Positions 45,006-54,581 of a DNA stretch of 64,000 nucleotides are shown one piece after another. Both the position numbers and the translations under genes were made by a program. The stretch is from Paenibacillus pasadenensis DSM 19293 (GTDB taxonomy: Bacteria > Bacillota > Bacilli > Paenibacillales > Paenibacillaceae): contig NZ_KE383857.1 in the NCBI RefSeq assembly GCF_000422485.1, positions 64,064 through 128,063 on the forward strand, in the 5' to 3' direction. The notes under the pieces are model-generated. The model searched no databases and was not told the origin of the DNA. It saw only the letters and a list, made by a program, of their open reading frames with translations. Each line of letters starts with the position of its first letter. Within the stretch, counting starts at the first letter, position 1.

Positions 45006-46280
45006 ATGAATCCAACCGTAAAGCAGAGCTACGAGCTCGCCCGCGCCCAATACGCCGCCCACGGCATCGATACCGACGAGGCGCTGGAGCGGCTCTCCCG
45101 CATCAAGCTGTCCGTCCATTGCTGGCAAGGGGACGACGTGCGCGGCTTCCTGTTCCGCGAGCAGGAGCTGTCCGGCGGCATCTCCGTCACCGGCTCCTAT
45201 CCCGGAGCCGCCCGCACGCCGCAGGAGCTGCGCGCCGACCTGGAGCGGGCGTTCTCGCTCATCCCCGGCAAGCACAAGGTGAACCTGCATGCGATCTACG
45301 CCGACACCGAAGAGGCGGTCGACCTGAACGAGCTGGAGCCGAAGCACTTCCAGCGCTGGGTCGACTGGGCCAAGGAGCAGGGGCTCGGGCTGGACTTCAA
45401 CCCGACCTGCTTCTCGCATCCAAAAGCCGCCGACGGCTTCACGCTCAGCCATCCGGACGAGGCCGTGCGCCGCTTCTGGATCGAGCACTGCCAGGCGTCG
45501 CGCCGCATCGGCGCGTCGTTCGGCGAGCAGCTCGGCCAGCCATGCGTCACGAACGTCTGGGTGCCGGACGGCTACAAGGACCTGCCCGCCGACCGGCTCG
45601 CTCCGCGCCGGCGGCTCAAGGAGGCGCTCGACGAGGTGTTCGCCGAGCCGCTCGACCCGGCGCATCATCTCGACGCGGTCGAGAGCAAGCTGTTCGGGCT
45701 CGGCTCCGAGGCGTACGTCGTCGGCTCGCATGAGTTCTACATGGGCTACGGGCTGCAGAACGACAAGCTGATCTGCCTCGACTCCGGCCATTTCCACCCG
45801 ACGGAAACGATCTCGAACAAGCTCAGCTCGCTGTCGCTGTTCGCGAGCGGCATCCTGCTGCATGTGAGCCGCCCGATGCGCTGGGACAGCGACCATGTCG
45901 TCATCCTCGACGACGAGCTGCTGGAGATCGCCCGCGAGCTCGTGCGCGGCGAGCTGCTGGAGCGCACGTTTATCGGCCTCGACTTCTTCGACGGCAGCAT
46001 CAACCGCGTCGCCGCTTGGGTCATCGGCACGCGCAGCACGCTGAAAGCGCTCTTGCGGGCGCTGCTGGAGCCGGCGGAAGCGCTGCGGCAGGCCGAGCTG
46101 GACGGCGACTACACGACGAGGCTGGCGCTGGCCGAGGAGTTCAAGTCGTATCCGTTCGGCGCGGTGTGGGACTACTACTGCGAGCGCAGCGGCGTGCCGG
46201 CCCGCGAGGCGTGGCTGGACGACGTCAAGGCGTATGAGCGCGAGGTGCAGCTGCCGCGCGGCGAGGCAGCCCGCGTATGA
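45006..46280 (+). CDS. rhaA: L-rhamnose isomerase
   Basis: 424 aa, interconverting L-rhamnose and L-rhamnulose. Hallmarks: [13 protein letters not shown] near the N-terminus, [12 protein letters not shown], and the metal-binding region [12 protein letters not shown] and [17 protein letters not shown] 45006 follows AAGGAGG. It is 29 bp after rhaEW and overlaps rhaB by 4 bp. Confidence 0.96.
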   Translation: MNPTVKQSYELARAQYAAHGIDTDEALERLSRIKLSVHCWQGDDVRGFLFREQELSGGISVTGSYPGAARTPQELRADLERAFSLIPGKHKVNLHAIYADTEEAVDLNELEPKHFQRWVDWAKEQGLGLDFNPTCFSHPKAADGFTLSHPDEAVRRFWIEHCQASRRIGASFGEQLGQPCVTNVWVPDGYKDLPADRLAPRRRLKEALDEVFAEPLDPAHHLDAVESKLFGLGSEAYVVGSHEFYMGYGLQNDKLICLDSGHFHPTETISNKLSSLSLFASGILLHVSRPMRWDSDHVVILDDELLEIARELVRGELLERTFIGLDFFDGSINRVAAWVIGTRSTLKALLRALLEPAEALRQAELDGDYTTRLALAEEFKSYPFGAVWDYYCERSGVPAREAWLDDVKAYEREVQLPRGEAARV

Positions 46281-47779
46281 CGACGCGGCTCGCCTTCGAT
46301 CTCGGAGCGGGCAGCGGCCGCGCGGTGCTCGGACGGCTGGGCGGCAGCCGCATGGAGCTGACGGAGGTGCATCGCTTCGCCAACGAGCCGGTGCAGGCCG
46401 GCGGCGGGCTGTACTGGGACATCCTGCGGCTTCTGCATGAGCTCAAGCAGGGGCTGCGGCTGGCCGCCCGCGAGGGCGGAGCGCCTCCCGCGAGCCTCGC
46501 CATCGACTCGTGGGCGGTCGACTTCGGCCTGCTCGGCCGGGACGGGACGCTGCTCGGCAATCCGCTCCACTACCGCGACCGCCATGCGGAAGGCATGATG
46601 GAGCGGCTGCGCGAGCGCTATGGCGACGAGTGGCTGTTCCGGCGGAGCGGCTTGCAGTTCCTGCCTTTCAACACGATCTACCAGCTGGCGGCGATGGGCG
46701 AGCGGCGCTCGCCTCAGCTCCGGCAGGCGCAGACGCTGCTCATGATTCCGGACCTGCTGCGCTACTTCCTCACCGGCGAAAAGAAGCAGGAGTTCACGAA
46801 CGCCACGACGACCGGACTGCTGAATCCGTCCGCGCGCCAGTGGGACAACGAGCTGCTCAAGGCGGCCGGGGTGCCGGTGCGCCTGTTCGCCCCGCTGGCC
46901 CAGCCGGGCGACGCCGCGGGCGAGCTGACCGCCGCCGTGCACGCCGAGCTCGGCCTGTCCGCGCAGGTGCAGGTGCTGTGCGCGGCGGAGCATGACACCG
47001 CCTCAGCCGTCGTCGCCGTGCCTGCGCGCGAGGAGAGCTTCGCCTACCTGAGCTGCGGCACCTGGTCGCTCATGGGCACGGAGGTGCCGGAGCCGGTGCT
47101 GAGCGAGCAGGCGCTGGCGTACAACTTCACCAACGAAGGCGGTGCGGCGGGCACATGGCGGCTGCTGAAGAACATCATGGGCCTATGGATCCTGGAGGAG
47201 CTGCGCCGCGAATGGCAGCGTGAGGGCCATTGTCCAGGCTACGAGGAGCTGCTGGCCGGAGCGGGGGCGCTGCCTGCGGGCGGGCCGCTCATCGACCCGG
47301 ACGATCCGCTGTTCCTGCCTGCCGGCCCGATGGGGCCGCGCATCCGCCAGTGGTGCCGCGAGAGCGGCCAGCCGGAGCCGCAAGGCTATGCCGGGCATGC
47401 CCGTTGTATTCTGGAAAGCTTGGCTTTACAATACCGGTATGTGTTGAAGCAGACGGAGCTCGTGAGCGGACGCTCGTTCTCCGGGCTCCATATGGTCGGC
47501 GGCGGCATCCGGAACCGGCTGCTCTGCCAGTGGACGGCGGACAGCATCGGCCGCCCTGTGTGGGCGGGACCGGCGGAGGGCAGCGCGATCGGCAATCTCG
47601 CCGTGCAGTGGATCTCGGCGGGCGAGCTGTCCGGCCTGTCCGAGGCGCGGCGCGTCATCGGCGATTCGTTCGGCGTCGAGACGTACGAGCCGACGCCCGG
47701 CTCGGGCGAGCGGATGGCGGAAGCGTACGGACGCCTGCAGGCGCTCAAGGACAAGAGGAAGGGCCGCCGCTCGGGGTAA
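46277..47779 (+). CDS. rhaB: Rhamnulokinase
   Basis: 500 aa FGGY-family kinase phosphorylating L-rhamnulose at O1. N-terminal ATPase-fold segment [17 protein letters not shown], substrate region [14 protein letters not shown]-terminal [15 protein letters not shown]. It overlaps rhaA at ATGA. It completes the isomerase-kinase-aldolase route. Confidence 0.96.
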   Translation: MTTRLAFDLGAGSGRAVLGRLGGSRMELTEVHRFANEPVQAGGGLYWDILRLLHELKQGLRLAAREGGAPPASLAIDSWAVDFGLLGRDGTLLGNPLHYRDRHAEGMMERLRERYGDEWLFRRSGLQFLPFNTIYQLAAMGERRSPQLRQAQTLLMIPDLLRYFLTGEKKQEFTNATTTGLLNPSARQWDNELLKAAGVPVRLFAPLAQPGDAAGELTAAVHAELGLSAQVQVLCAAEHDTASAVVAVPAREESFAYLSCGTWSLMGTEVPEPVLSEQALAYNFTNEGGAAGTWRLLKNIMGLWILEELRREWQREGHCPGYEELLAGAGALPAGGPLIDPDDPLFLPAGPMGPRIRQWCRESGQPEPQGYAGHARCILESLALQYRYVLKQTELVSGRSFSGLHMVGGGIRNRLLCQWTADSIGRPVWAGPAEGSAIGNLAVQWISAGELSGLSEARRVIGDSFGVETYEPTPGSGERMAEAYGRLQALKDKRKGRRSG

Positions 47780-47902
47780 CGCCCAAGACTAGATCAAAGG
47801 CCGCCGCTCGGAGTAAGGAACGCGGGGCGGCTCATGAACAGGACGAAATGAAGGACCGCCGCCTGCGCTAGCGGACGCGGCGGCCGCGAGGAGGAAGGAA
47901 GC

Positions 47903-48661
47903 ATGCTGGCGGCAGAGCGCTACGAGCAGATCGTGCAGCTGGTCAACGAGCGCGGCAGCATCCGCGTCACCGAGCTGAGCGAGCTGTGCCGGGTGACGGA
48001 GGAGACGATCCGCCGCGACCTGGACCGGCTGGAGCAGGAGGGGCGGCTGCGCCGCTCGCACGGAGGCGCGGTCAGCGTCCGCGACGCCCAGCCGGAGACG
48101 CCGTTCGCGGAGCGCGAGGTGACATTCGCCGCGCAGAAGCGGCGGATCGCGGCGGAGGCGGCGCGGCAGGTGCGCCCGCGCGAGCGCATCCTGCTGGATG
48201 CCAGCTCGACGGCGTGGTACATGGCGCGGGAGCTGCCGGACATGCCGCTGACTGTGCTGACCAACTCCGCGCGCGTGGCGGTGGAGCTGGCGGCCAAGGA
48301 GCAGATCCAGGTCATCTGTACCGGCGGGCAGCTGTCGCGCGCCTCGCTCAGCTTCGTCGGCCCTTCGGCCGAGCGCTCGCTGGAGGAGTATCACGTCGAC
48401 AAGGCGTTCCTTTCGTGCAAGGGGCTGCATGTCGAGCGCGGCCTCAGCGAGTCGAACGAGCTGCAGGCGCGGGTCAAGCAGCAGATGCTGCGGATGGCCG
48501 ACGAGGTCGTGCTGCTGGCGGACGCCAGCAAGATCGGCCTGCAGTCGTTCACGCGCTTCGGCAGCCTGGAGCAGGTCGGGCGGCTCGTCACGGACGACCG
48601 CATCACGGCCGAAGCGGCTCAGGCGCTGCGGGAGAGCGGCTTGGCGGTCGTGGTGGTGTAG
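47903..48661 (+). CDS. DeoR family transcriptional regulator, probable rhamnose operon regulator
   Basis: 252 aa. N-terminal DeoR HTH (VNERGSIRVTELSELCRVTE, then IRRDLDRLEQEGRLRRSHGG), C-terminal DeoR sensor domain with LLDASSTAWYMARELPD, binding phosphorylated sugar intermediates in known members. It lies 123 bp after rhaB in the same direction with GGAGGAAGGAAG before the ATG. Analogous to B. subtilis RhaR; the effector would be rhamnulose-1-phosphate. Confidence 0.9.
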   Translation: MLAAERYEQIVQLVNERGSIRVTELSELCRVTEETIRRDLDRLEQEGRLRRSHGGAVSVRDAQPETPFAEREVTFAAQKRRIAAEAARQVRPRERILLDASSTAWYMARELPDMPLTVLTNSARVAVELAAKEQIQVICTGGQLSRASLSFVGPSAERSLEEYHVDKAFLSCKGLHVERGLSESNELQARVKQQMLRMADEVVLLADASKIGLQSFTRFGSLEQVGRLVTDDRITAEAAQALRESGLAVVVV

Positions 48662-48674
48662 GCGTAGGTCAGGC

Positions 48675-48719
48675 GAGGACCTCATTTCGTGCCTTTCAGG
48701 CGGAATGAGGTCCTTTTTG
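48675..48719 (+). terminator. Terminator of the rhamnose operon
   Basis: AGGACCTCATT pairs with AATGAGGTCCT, followed by TTTTT. Confidence 0.85.
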
Positions 48720-48791
48720 TACGGGGCGTGAAGGGGGCGGGACTGCCGTCATTCGGCATGCTGAATCCTGAATCGGAATGAGGAATCTGAA

Positions 48792-49142
48792 ATGCTAGAT
48801 TCGCAGGTTCGCATGGCAATCGAGTTCGAGGGGAGGCTGATCGGATATGCGGACCTGGCCCAGATCCGGACGAATGCAGCGGAACTCGGAATTTCAATCG
48901 GGGAGAGCGGCCTTTGGGGAAAGGGGATCGGATCCTTGGCCGCCGGGAAGATGATGGAATTGGCCAGGGAGAAATACGGAATCACCCTTTTCAACGCCGA
49001 GACGAACGAGGAAAACGCCCGTTCAAGAAGGATGCTGGAAAAGCTCGGCTTCGTTGAAATCAGTCGTGTCGGCCGGGAGGCTTACCTCGGGAAGGACGGC
49101 CGGCTCATCCAGTATCGGCTCGGTCCGGTCATCGAACAGTAG
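48792..49142 (+). pseudogene. N-terminally truncated GNAT acetyltransferase
   Basis: 116 residues that align with the C-terminal two-thirds of a GNAT protein: AIEFEGRLIGYADLAQI, GESGLWGKGIGSLAAGKMM (acetyl-CoA loop), NEENARSRRMLEKLGF. Complete family members are ~165-180 aa. The frame is stopped at 48762-48764, ten codons before the first ATG, and the upstream bases do not encode the missing strand in this frame. The ATG lacks a good ribosome site. Probably a remnant; a short expressed protein is not excluded. Confidence 0.6.
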
Positions 49143-49262
49143 GCTGACTGGCTGGACGGTGATGCCCGTTCGACGACGCCCGATCATTTCCAGCGGCTTT
49201 CCGCCTCCCAATAGACAGACACCGAGATTCAAGGAGGAAGACAGAAAAAGCGTCTGTGGCTT

Positions 49263-49799
49263 GTGATGGCAGCTGCGGTTTTGATTGCAGCAGGCTTGTT
49301 TTATGCTTTTCATGAGAGGGAAATGGATCGAAAATCCGCCGAGCTGGCGGAAATCAAGAATCATGTCGCTGCAGCGGCGGTTTCTTCCATGATGAGCAAT
49401 GCTGCCTTCTTGGATTCGTTTCTGCCCGAGGCAAGCAATCCTTCCTCGGCTAAAATGAAACTCGATGATCGTTTCCTTGCCTGTTTCGTTGCTTTTTCAA
49501 ACCTAGGCCAATTGTCGCTTCAGATGGAGACCATCGATGAATCCGATCACGAAGCATGGCGAGAGATCCGGCTCGGCTTTGAGAAGGCATCCAAACTGAT
49601 GGCGGGCTTGGAAAGGTCGGAGATGGACCGGGAGATCTATTTAGCCCGGATCAACGAATTCGCAACGGTATTTCTTGACGGGATGACGCACATGAACCGA
49701 AATACCTCGACAATTCCTCACCATGAGTTGAATAAGATTCGCGAAGCGGCTATCCAGTTCAATGCGGAGTCGTTCTGGGAAATTCTTTCGAAAACGTAA
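49263..49799 (+). CDS. Hypothetical membrane-anchored protein, start codon uncertain
   Basis: 178 aa from GTG 49263. A hydrophobic stretch (MAAAVLIAAGLFYAF) is followed by a soluble helical part with no recognised domain. In frame just upstream is RQKKRLWL, a typical positive flank of a membrane anchor, and AAGGAGG lies at 49231-49237. However, no ATG/GTG/TTG sits at a proper distance from that site, so the original start appears to have been lost. It follows the truncated GNAT gene and is followed by a repeat array: a decaying stretch. The call could be a pseudogene. Confidence 0.5.
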   Translation: MMAAAVLIAAGLFYAFHEREMDRKSAELAEIKNHVAAAAVSSMMSNAAFLDSFLPEASNPSSAKMKLDDRFLACFVAFSNLGQLSLQMETIDESDHEAWREIRLGFEKASKLMAGLERSEMDREIYLARINEFATVFLDGMTHMNRNTSTIPHHELNKIREAAIQFNAESFWEILSKT

Positions 49800-49852
49800 G
49801 CGGCATCCAGTCGTCGAGAGGGAAACGTCCGCGCCGGCGAGCGAAGCGGCTG

Positions 49853-50460
49853 GCTACGCGCGGTTTTTCCGCGCGTAGGGCTCGCCTGCGTCGCGAAGCC
49901 GCCGGCTAGGCGCGGTTTTTCCGCGCGTAGAGCGCGCTGGCGTCGCGAAGCCGCCGGCTAGGCGCGGTTTTTCCGCGCGTAGGGCGCGCTGGCGTCGCGA
50001 AGCCGCCGGCTACGCGCGGTTTTTCCGCGCGTAGGGCGCGCTAGCGTCGCGAAGCCGCCGGCTACGCGCGGTTTTTCCGCGCGTAGGGCGCGCTGGCGTC
50101 GCGAAGCCGCCGGCTACGCGCGGTTTTTCCGCGCGTAGGGCACGCCTGCGGAGCGAAGCCGCCCGCTACGCGCGGTTTTTCCGCGCGTAGGGAGCGCCTG
50201 CGGAGCGAAGCCGCTGGCAACGCGCGGTTTTTCCGCGCGTAGGGCGTGCCGGCACCGCGAAGCCGCGGGCTACGTGCGGTTTTTCCGCGCGTAGGGCTCG
50301 CCTGCGGAGCGAAGCCGCCGGCTACGCGCGGTTTTTCCGCGCGTAGCGGGCGCCTACGGAGCGAAGCCGCCGGCTACGCGCGGTTTTTCCGCGCGTAGGG
50401 CGCGCCTGCGGAGCGAAGCCGCCGGCTACGCGCGGTTTCACCACGCGCGCAGCCCGCGCG
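49853..50460. repeat. Array A5: eleven 52-bp hairpin units plus a degenerate twelfth
   Basis: Unit core CTACGCGCGG-TTTTT-CCGCGCGTAG, followed by GGCGCGCCTGCGGAGCGAAG and CCGCCGG. Spacing is 52 bp throughout. Units near the two ends differ in the linker (TCGCGAAG versus GGAGCGAAG), suggesting two expansion events. The twelfth copy has lost the loop (GTTTCACC). Confidence 0.93.
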
Positions 50461-50472
50461 CCAGGCGCGCCT

Positions 50473-50513
50473 CAAAAAGCATCCCGACCGCACGCGGTCG
50501 GGATGCTTTTTTC
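50473..50513. terminator. Strong terminator-like hairpin after array A5
   Basis: AAAAAGCATCCCGACCG-CACG-CGGTCGGGATGCTTTTTT, symmetric. Confidence 0.85.
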
Positions 50514-50875
50514 ACGCAGGCGGAGCCAGCTGACGCCGAGCGCGGCCGGATGGAGCAACGCGACGAGCGTAGAGCGTACGTGCAACGGTAGCGGAGATGC
50601 CGCCCCTCGCCCCGCTGAGCCGCCCCGCGCCAGGCTCCGCCCGCAGCTGCAAGCAGCTGATCGCCCAGGCTCCGCTCTTTTTCCACATTCTTCAACAAAC
50701 ACGCATGTTGTGAAATTAGTCCACGAAACGCATCTCCAATTCGGCACGCACCCATCCGATCACCCAGCCTTCCCCAGCTCCAGACCTACCCGTCCAACTG
50801 AGCTGCATCCGCCTTTTCCACCAAGCTTCGACATGAAATAAACAAAATGAAACAAATTAAATAAAATTAAATTTT
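50514..50875. other. Intergenic region upstream of the second glycan locus
   Basis: No gene is supported. Composition shifts from GC-rich to very AT-rich (AACAAATTAAATAAAATTAA) just before the promoter. TTCAACA...TGTTGTGAA near 50691 is an imperfect palindrome of unknown meaning. Confidence 0.5.
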
Positions 50876-50879
50876 GTTG

Positions 50880-50909
50880 TTTACAGATCCCGCAGGCCGG
50901 GCGTATAAT
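50880..50909 (+). promoter_or_regulatory. Sigma-A-type promoter of the second sugar ABC operon
   Basis: -35 TTTACA (50880-50885) and a perfect -10 TATAAT (50904-50909) with 18 bp between them, after an AT-rich UP-like stretch. Confidence 0.75.
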
Positions 50910-50984
50910 CAAACCGTTCCTTGTAAGCGTAATCAATGACTCGCTTGCATGACGCATCCACTTCACAATTGGGGGATTGGGAGA

Positions 50985-52634
50985 ATGAAAAAGACGACGA
51001 TGCTGCTCAGCGCGACGATGGCGATGGCGCTGCTGGCGGCCGGCTGCTCCGGCGGCAACGGAAACGGAAACGGCAACGGCGGCGGCAACGAAGGCGCGGC
51101 GGCCGGCACGGACAACAACGCGCAGAACGCGGCCGGCAGCGGCGGCGAAGCTCCGAAGGAGCCTTTCACCATCAAGATGGCGCTCATGGCCGGACCGAAG
51201 ACGCCGGACTCCTGGGCGGAGAAGGCGCTTGAGGGCGAGCTGGAAAAATCGATGGGCCGCAAGGTCGACGTGCAGCCGATCTTCCTGCCCGACTGGTCGG
51301 AGCTGAACACGAAGATCAACCTGCTCATGAGCGCCAAGGACACGCGTCCGGGCATCCTGTGGACCGGCGACACCAAGGAGTACACCAAGTGGGTCGATGC
51401 CGGCATCGCGCAGGACGTCACCCCATCCCTCCAGAAATACGGCAAGGAGATCCTCGACTACTACCGCAAGGACACGCTGTTCTATCACTGGGACAAGAGC
51501 GGCAAGATCTTCCGCATCCCGGGCGACGTGCCGGAAGCGAGCTACATGACGACGATCGTCCGCAAGGACTGGCTCGACAAGCTCGGCCTGCAGGTTCCGA
51601 AGACGCTCGACGAGTACGTCGAGGTGCTCCGCGCCTTCGCGAACGGCGATCCGGACGGCAACGGCAAGAAGGATACGTACGGCATCTCCGGCGACAACTA
51701 CTACCGCTCGCTGGCGCCGTTCTTCTACGCGAACGGCCTCGACGTGGAGAACTTCGTCAAGAACGCCGACGGCTCGATCCAGTTCGGCGCGCTCGATCCG
51801 AAGGTCAAGGACGTGCTGAAGCTGCTCAGCGAGCTGTACAAGGAAGGCGTCATGGACCCGCGCATGACGACGAGCGCCAACAACGACGACAACAAGGTCA
51901 ACGACATCTACGCCTCCGGCAAGGTCGGCTCGTTCTACCGCTGGGTCGACTACTTCAACCCGGGCAACTCGGTCAACATCAGCTTCAAGAAGCTCAATCC
52001 GGACGGCGAGTACATCTCGATCGCGCCGATCCAGGGACCGGACGGCTTCAGCTCCGACCTGCCCGATCCGGGCATCGGCTGGTGCTACCTCGTCGTGACG
52101 GACGCGACGGACGTCGACAGCGCGGTGCAGGTGCTGAACACGATGGCGACGCCGGAGGTGTTCAAGACGATCACGTTCGGCAACGAGGGCGAGCACTACA
52201 AGATGGATGGCGGCATCTTCACGCCGACGATCCAGCCGGAGGAAGGCAGCAAGCTCGGTCTCGGCAACTTCGGCTGGTACATCCAGCGCAAGGACGCCGC
52301 CAACATCAAGAACACGCCGGAAGTGACGAAGATGTTCGAGGACAAGATCGCCACCAGCCAGCCGATGCGCGACAAGATCGTCGTGTTCAAGGCGATCGAC
52401 CGTCCCGAGTGGGACCGCTACTCCGCCGACATCAAGAAGGTGCGCGACGAGCTGTTCTGGGGCATCATCACGGGCAAGACGCCGCTCGACGCGTTCGACA
52501 AGTGGCCGGCCCAGTACGAGAAGCTCGGCGGCAAGAAGATCGACGAGGAAGCGGCCGGGCTGTTCGAGAAGCAGCAGGCCGAGCACGTCGAGTACGACAA
52601 GTGGTATGAGGAGAACATCACGCCGTACAAATAA
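50985..52634 (+). CDS. Extracellular solute-binding lipoprotein (LplA type)
   Basis: 549 aa. Lipobox LLAAGC, then a Gly/Asn-rich spacer and the binding domain. It shares the NGDPDGNGKKDTYG loop with the protein at 0.9 kb. ATG 50985 gives MKKTTMLLSATMAMALLAAG; in-frame sequence upstream is non-coding leader. First gene of the locus ending near 61.4 kb. The ligand is unknown; neighbouring uronate and esterase genes suggest an acidic or acetylated oligosaccharide. Confidence 0.94.
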   Translation: MKKTTMLLSATMAMALLAAGCSGGNGNGNGNGGGNEGAAAGTDNNAQNAAGSGGEAPKEPFTIKMALMAGPKTPDSWAEKALEGELEKSMGRKVDVQPIFLPDWSELNTKINLLMSAKDTRPGILWTGDTKEYTKWVDAGIAQDVTPSLQKYGKEILDYYRKDTLFYHWDKSGKIFRIPGDVPEASYMTTIVRKDWLDKLGLQVPKTLDEYVEVLRAFANGDPDGNGKKDTYGISGDNYYRSLAPFFYANGLDVENFVKNADGSIQFGALDPKVKDVLKLLSELYKEGVMDPRMTTSANNDDNKVNDIYASGKVGSFYRWVDYFNPGNSVNISFKKLNPDGEYISIAPIQGPDGFSSDLPDPGIGWCYLVVTDATDVDSAVQVLNTMATPEVFKTITFGNEGEHYKMDGGIFTPTIQPEEGSKLGLGNFGWYIQRKDAANIKNTPEVTKMFEDKIATSQPMRDKIVVFKAIDRPEWDRYSADIKKVRDELFWGIITGKTPLDAFDKWPAQYEKLGGKKIDEEAAGLFEKQQAEHVEYDKWYEENITPYK

Positions 52635-52658
52635 GCCCGCCTGAAGGAGGAGCGCCAC

Positions 52659-53615
52659 ATGGCTGCAACGAAGCCGGCCGTCATGGCCGGCAAGCGGACG
52701 CGGGAGGCCCGCGGATCGCTGCTGAAGGACATCGTGCGGGACCGCTATCTGTACCTGCTGCTGCTGCCCGGCCTGCTTCTGGTGCTGGTGTTCAAGTACA
52801 TGCCCATGTACGGCGTCATCATCGCGTTCCAGGAGTACAACATCTACAAAGGCATCACCGGCAGCGAATGGGTCGGGTTCGACCAGTTCACCCGCCTGTT
52901 CAACTCGCCGGACTTCACGGAGATTCTCGGCAATACGATCATCATCAGCGTCTACAAGCTGATCGCGTCGTTCACGCTGCCGATCATCCTCGCGCTGCTG
53001 CTCAACGAGCTGCACAGCAAGCTGTTCAAGCGCTTCGCGCAGTCGGTCGTCTATTTGCCGCACTTCATTTCCTGGGTCATCTTCTCGGGCATCCTGATCA
53101 CGTTCCTCAATCCGGTCGACGGCCTCGTCAACCTGATCCTGCAGCGGTTCGGCGTCATGCCGATCGACTTCCTCGGGGACGTGCGGTACTTCCGCTCGAT
53201 CCTCGTCATCAGCGACATCTACAAGGAAGTCGGCTGGGGCACGATCATCTATCTGGCGGCGATCGCCGGCGTGAGCGCCGACCTGTACGAGGCGGCCCGC
53301 ATCGACGGCGCGAACAAGCTGAAGCAGACCTGGCATGTGACGCTGCCGGCGATCCGGCCGGTCATCCTCATCCTCGTCATCCTCAGCCTGGCGAACATCC
53401 TCGAGGCCGGCTTCCAGCAGATCTTCCTGCTGTACAATCCGCTCGTCTACGACGTCGCCGACATCATCGACACGTACGTCTACCGCGTCGGCATCCAGGA
53501 AGCCAACTACAGCTATGCGACGGCGGCGGGACTGTTCAAGTCGGCGGTCGCGATGACGCTCATCCTGACCGTGAACACGATCGTCAAAAAAAGCGGCCAG
53601 GAAGGCCTGTGGTAA
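52659..53615 (+). CDS. Sugar ABC transporter permease, LplB/YteP type
   Basis: 318 aa, six membrane helices. N-terminal YLYLLLLPGLLLVLVFKYMPM and EAA loop YEAARIDGANKLKQTWHVTLP are diagnostic. It pairs with the next permease. Its ATG follows GGAGGAG, 24 bp after the binding-protein stop. Confidence 0.95.
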   Translation: MAATKPAVMAGKRTREARGSLLKDIVRDRYLYLLLLPGLLLVLVFKYMPMYGVIIAFQEYNIYKGITGSEWVGFDQFTRLFNSPDFTEILGNTIIISVYKLIASFTLPIILALLLNELHSKLFKRFAQSVVYLPHFISWVIFSGILITFLNPVDGLVNLILQRFGVMPIDFLGDVRYFRSILVISDIYKEVGWGTIIYLAAIAGVSADLYEAARIDGANKLKQTWHVTLPAIRPVILILVILSLANILEAGFQQIFLLYNPLVYDVADIIDTYVYRVGIQEANYSYATAAGLFKSAVAMTLILTVNTIVKKSGQEGLW

Positions 53616-53631
53616 GGGAGGCGAGGGCAAG

Positions 53632-54507
53632 ATGGCATTGTCCCGTGGCGAACGCGTCTTTAATGTAGCGAACATCCTGTTCTTCATCCTGCTGATGGCG
53701 CTCATGATCTACCCGTTCTGGTACATGATCATGGCGTCGTTCAGCGACCCCGACCTGACGGCGAGCGGGGGGCTGTTCCTCGTGCCGGCCGGCTTCTCGA
53801 TCACGGCATACCAGGCGGTGTTCCAGAACGTCTCGATCCTGTCGGGCTTCAAGGTGACGATCATCACGACCGTGGCCGGCACGCTGATCGGCACGTTCCT
53901 CTCGGCGGGGATGGCGTATGCCGTCTCCAAGAAAAGGCTGCGCGGCGGCAAGCTGTTCTCGCTGCTCATCCTGTTCACGATGCTGTTCAGCGGCGGCCTC
54001 GTGCCGTCGTACCTGCTCGTCAAGATGCTCGGCCTGATCGACAGCTACGGCGCGTTCATCCTGCCCGGCGCGATCGGCGCGTGGAACATCTTCGTCATGA
54101 TCAGCTTTTTCCGGGGCATCCCCGACGAGCTGGAGGAGGCGGCCAAGATCGACGGCGCGAACGACCTGACGGTGTTCTTCCGCGTCGTGCTGCCCCTGTC
54201 CAAGCCGGTGCTGGCGACGGTCGGCCTGTTCATCGCGGTCGGCTACTGGAACGACTTCTTCTCCTCGGTGCTGTATGCGACGGAGAAGGACATGTGGCAG
54301 CTGCAGATGGTGCTCAAGGACCTCATCAGCAACACGTCGCAGGCGATCTCCCAGGCGGGGATCTCGGTGGCGGTGCAGCAGCAGGTCAACCCGTTCACGG
54401 TGAAAATGGCGTCCATCCTCGTCTCGAGCGCCCCGATCCTGGCCGTCTATCCGTTCCTGCAGAAGCATTTCGTGAAAGGAGCCCTCATCGGCTCCGTCAA
54501 AGGCTGA
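53632..54507 (+). CDS. Sugar ABC transporter permease, LplC/YtcP type
   Basis: 291 aa, six membrane helices, EAA loop LEEAAKIDGANDLTVFFRVV, C-terminus PFLQKHFVKGALIGSVKG. Homologous to the partial permease at the left edge of the window. It starts 16 bp after the partner permease. Confidence 0.95.
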   Translation: MALSRGERVFNVANILFFILLMALMIYPFWYMIMASFSDPDLTASGGLFLVPAGFSITAYQAVFQNVSILSGFKVTIITTVAGTLIGTFLSAGMAYAVSKKRLRGGKLFSLLILFTMLFSGGLVPSYLLVKMLGLIDSYGAFILPGAIGAWNIFVMISFFRGIPDELEEAAKIDGANDLTVFFRVVLPLSKPVLATVGLFIAVGYWNDFFSSVLYATEKDMWQLQMVLKDLISNTSQAISQAGISVAVQQQVNPFTVKMASILVSSAPILAVYPFLQKHFVKGALIGSVKG

Positions 54508-54510
54508 CGC

Positions 54511-54556
54511 GAAGCAGCTCCCGGATCTTGGCGTCCGGGGGCTGCTTTTCATTTTT
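54511..54556 (+). terminator. Hairpin between permease and esterase genes
   Basis: GAAGCAGCTCCCGG pairs with CCGGGGGCTGCTT, followed by TTCATTTTT. It may reduce read-through so that the transporter genes are expressed more than the downstream enzymes. Confidence 0.65.
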
Positions 54557-54581
54557 CATCCGGAAGGGAGCTGCATGCACC

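Noticed and set aside
50700..50730. FNR box TTGTGAAATTAGTCCACG
   Set aside because: The second half-site has two mismatches and there is no promoter at a fitting distance.
50760..53705. Long minus-strand frame opposite the second sugar ABC operon
   Set aside because: Shadow of the SBP and permease genes; charged low-complexity translation without motifs.
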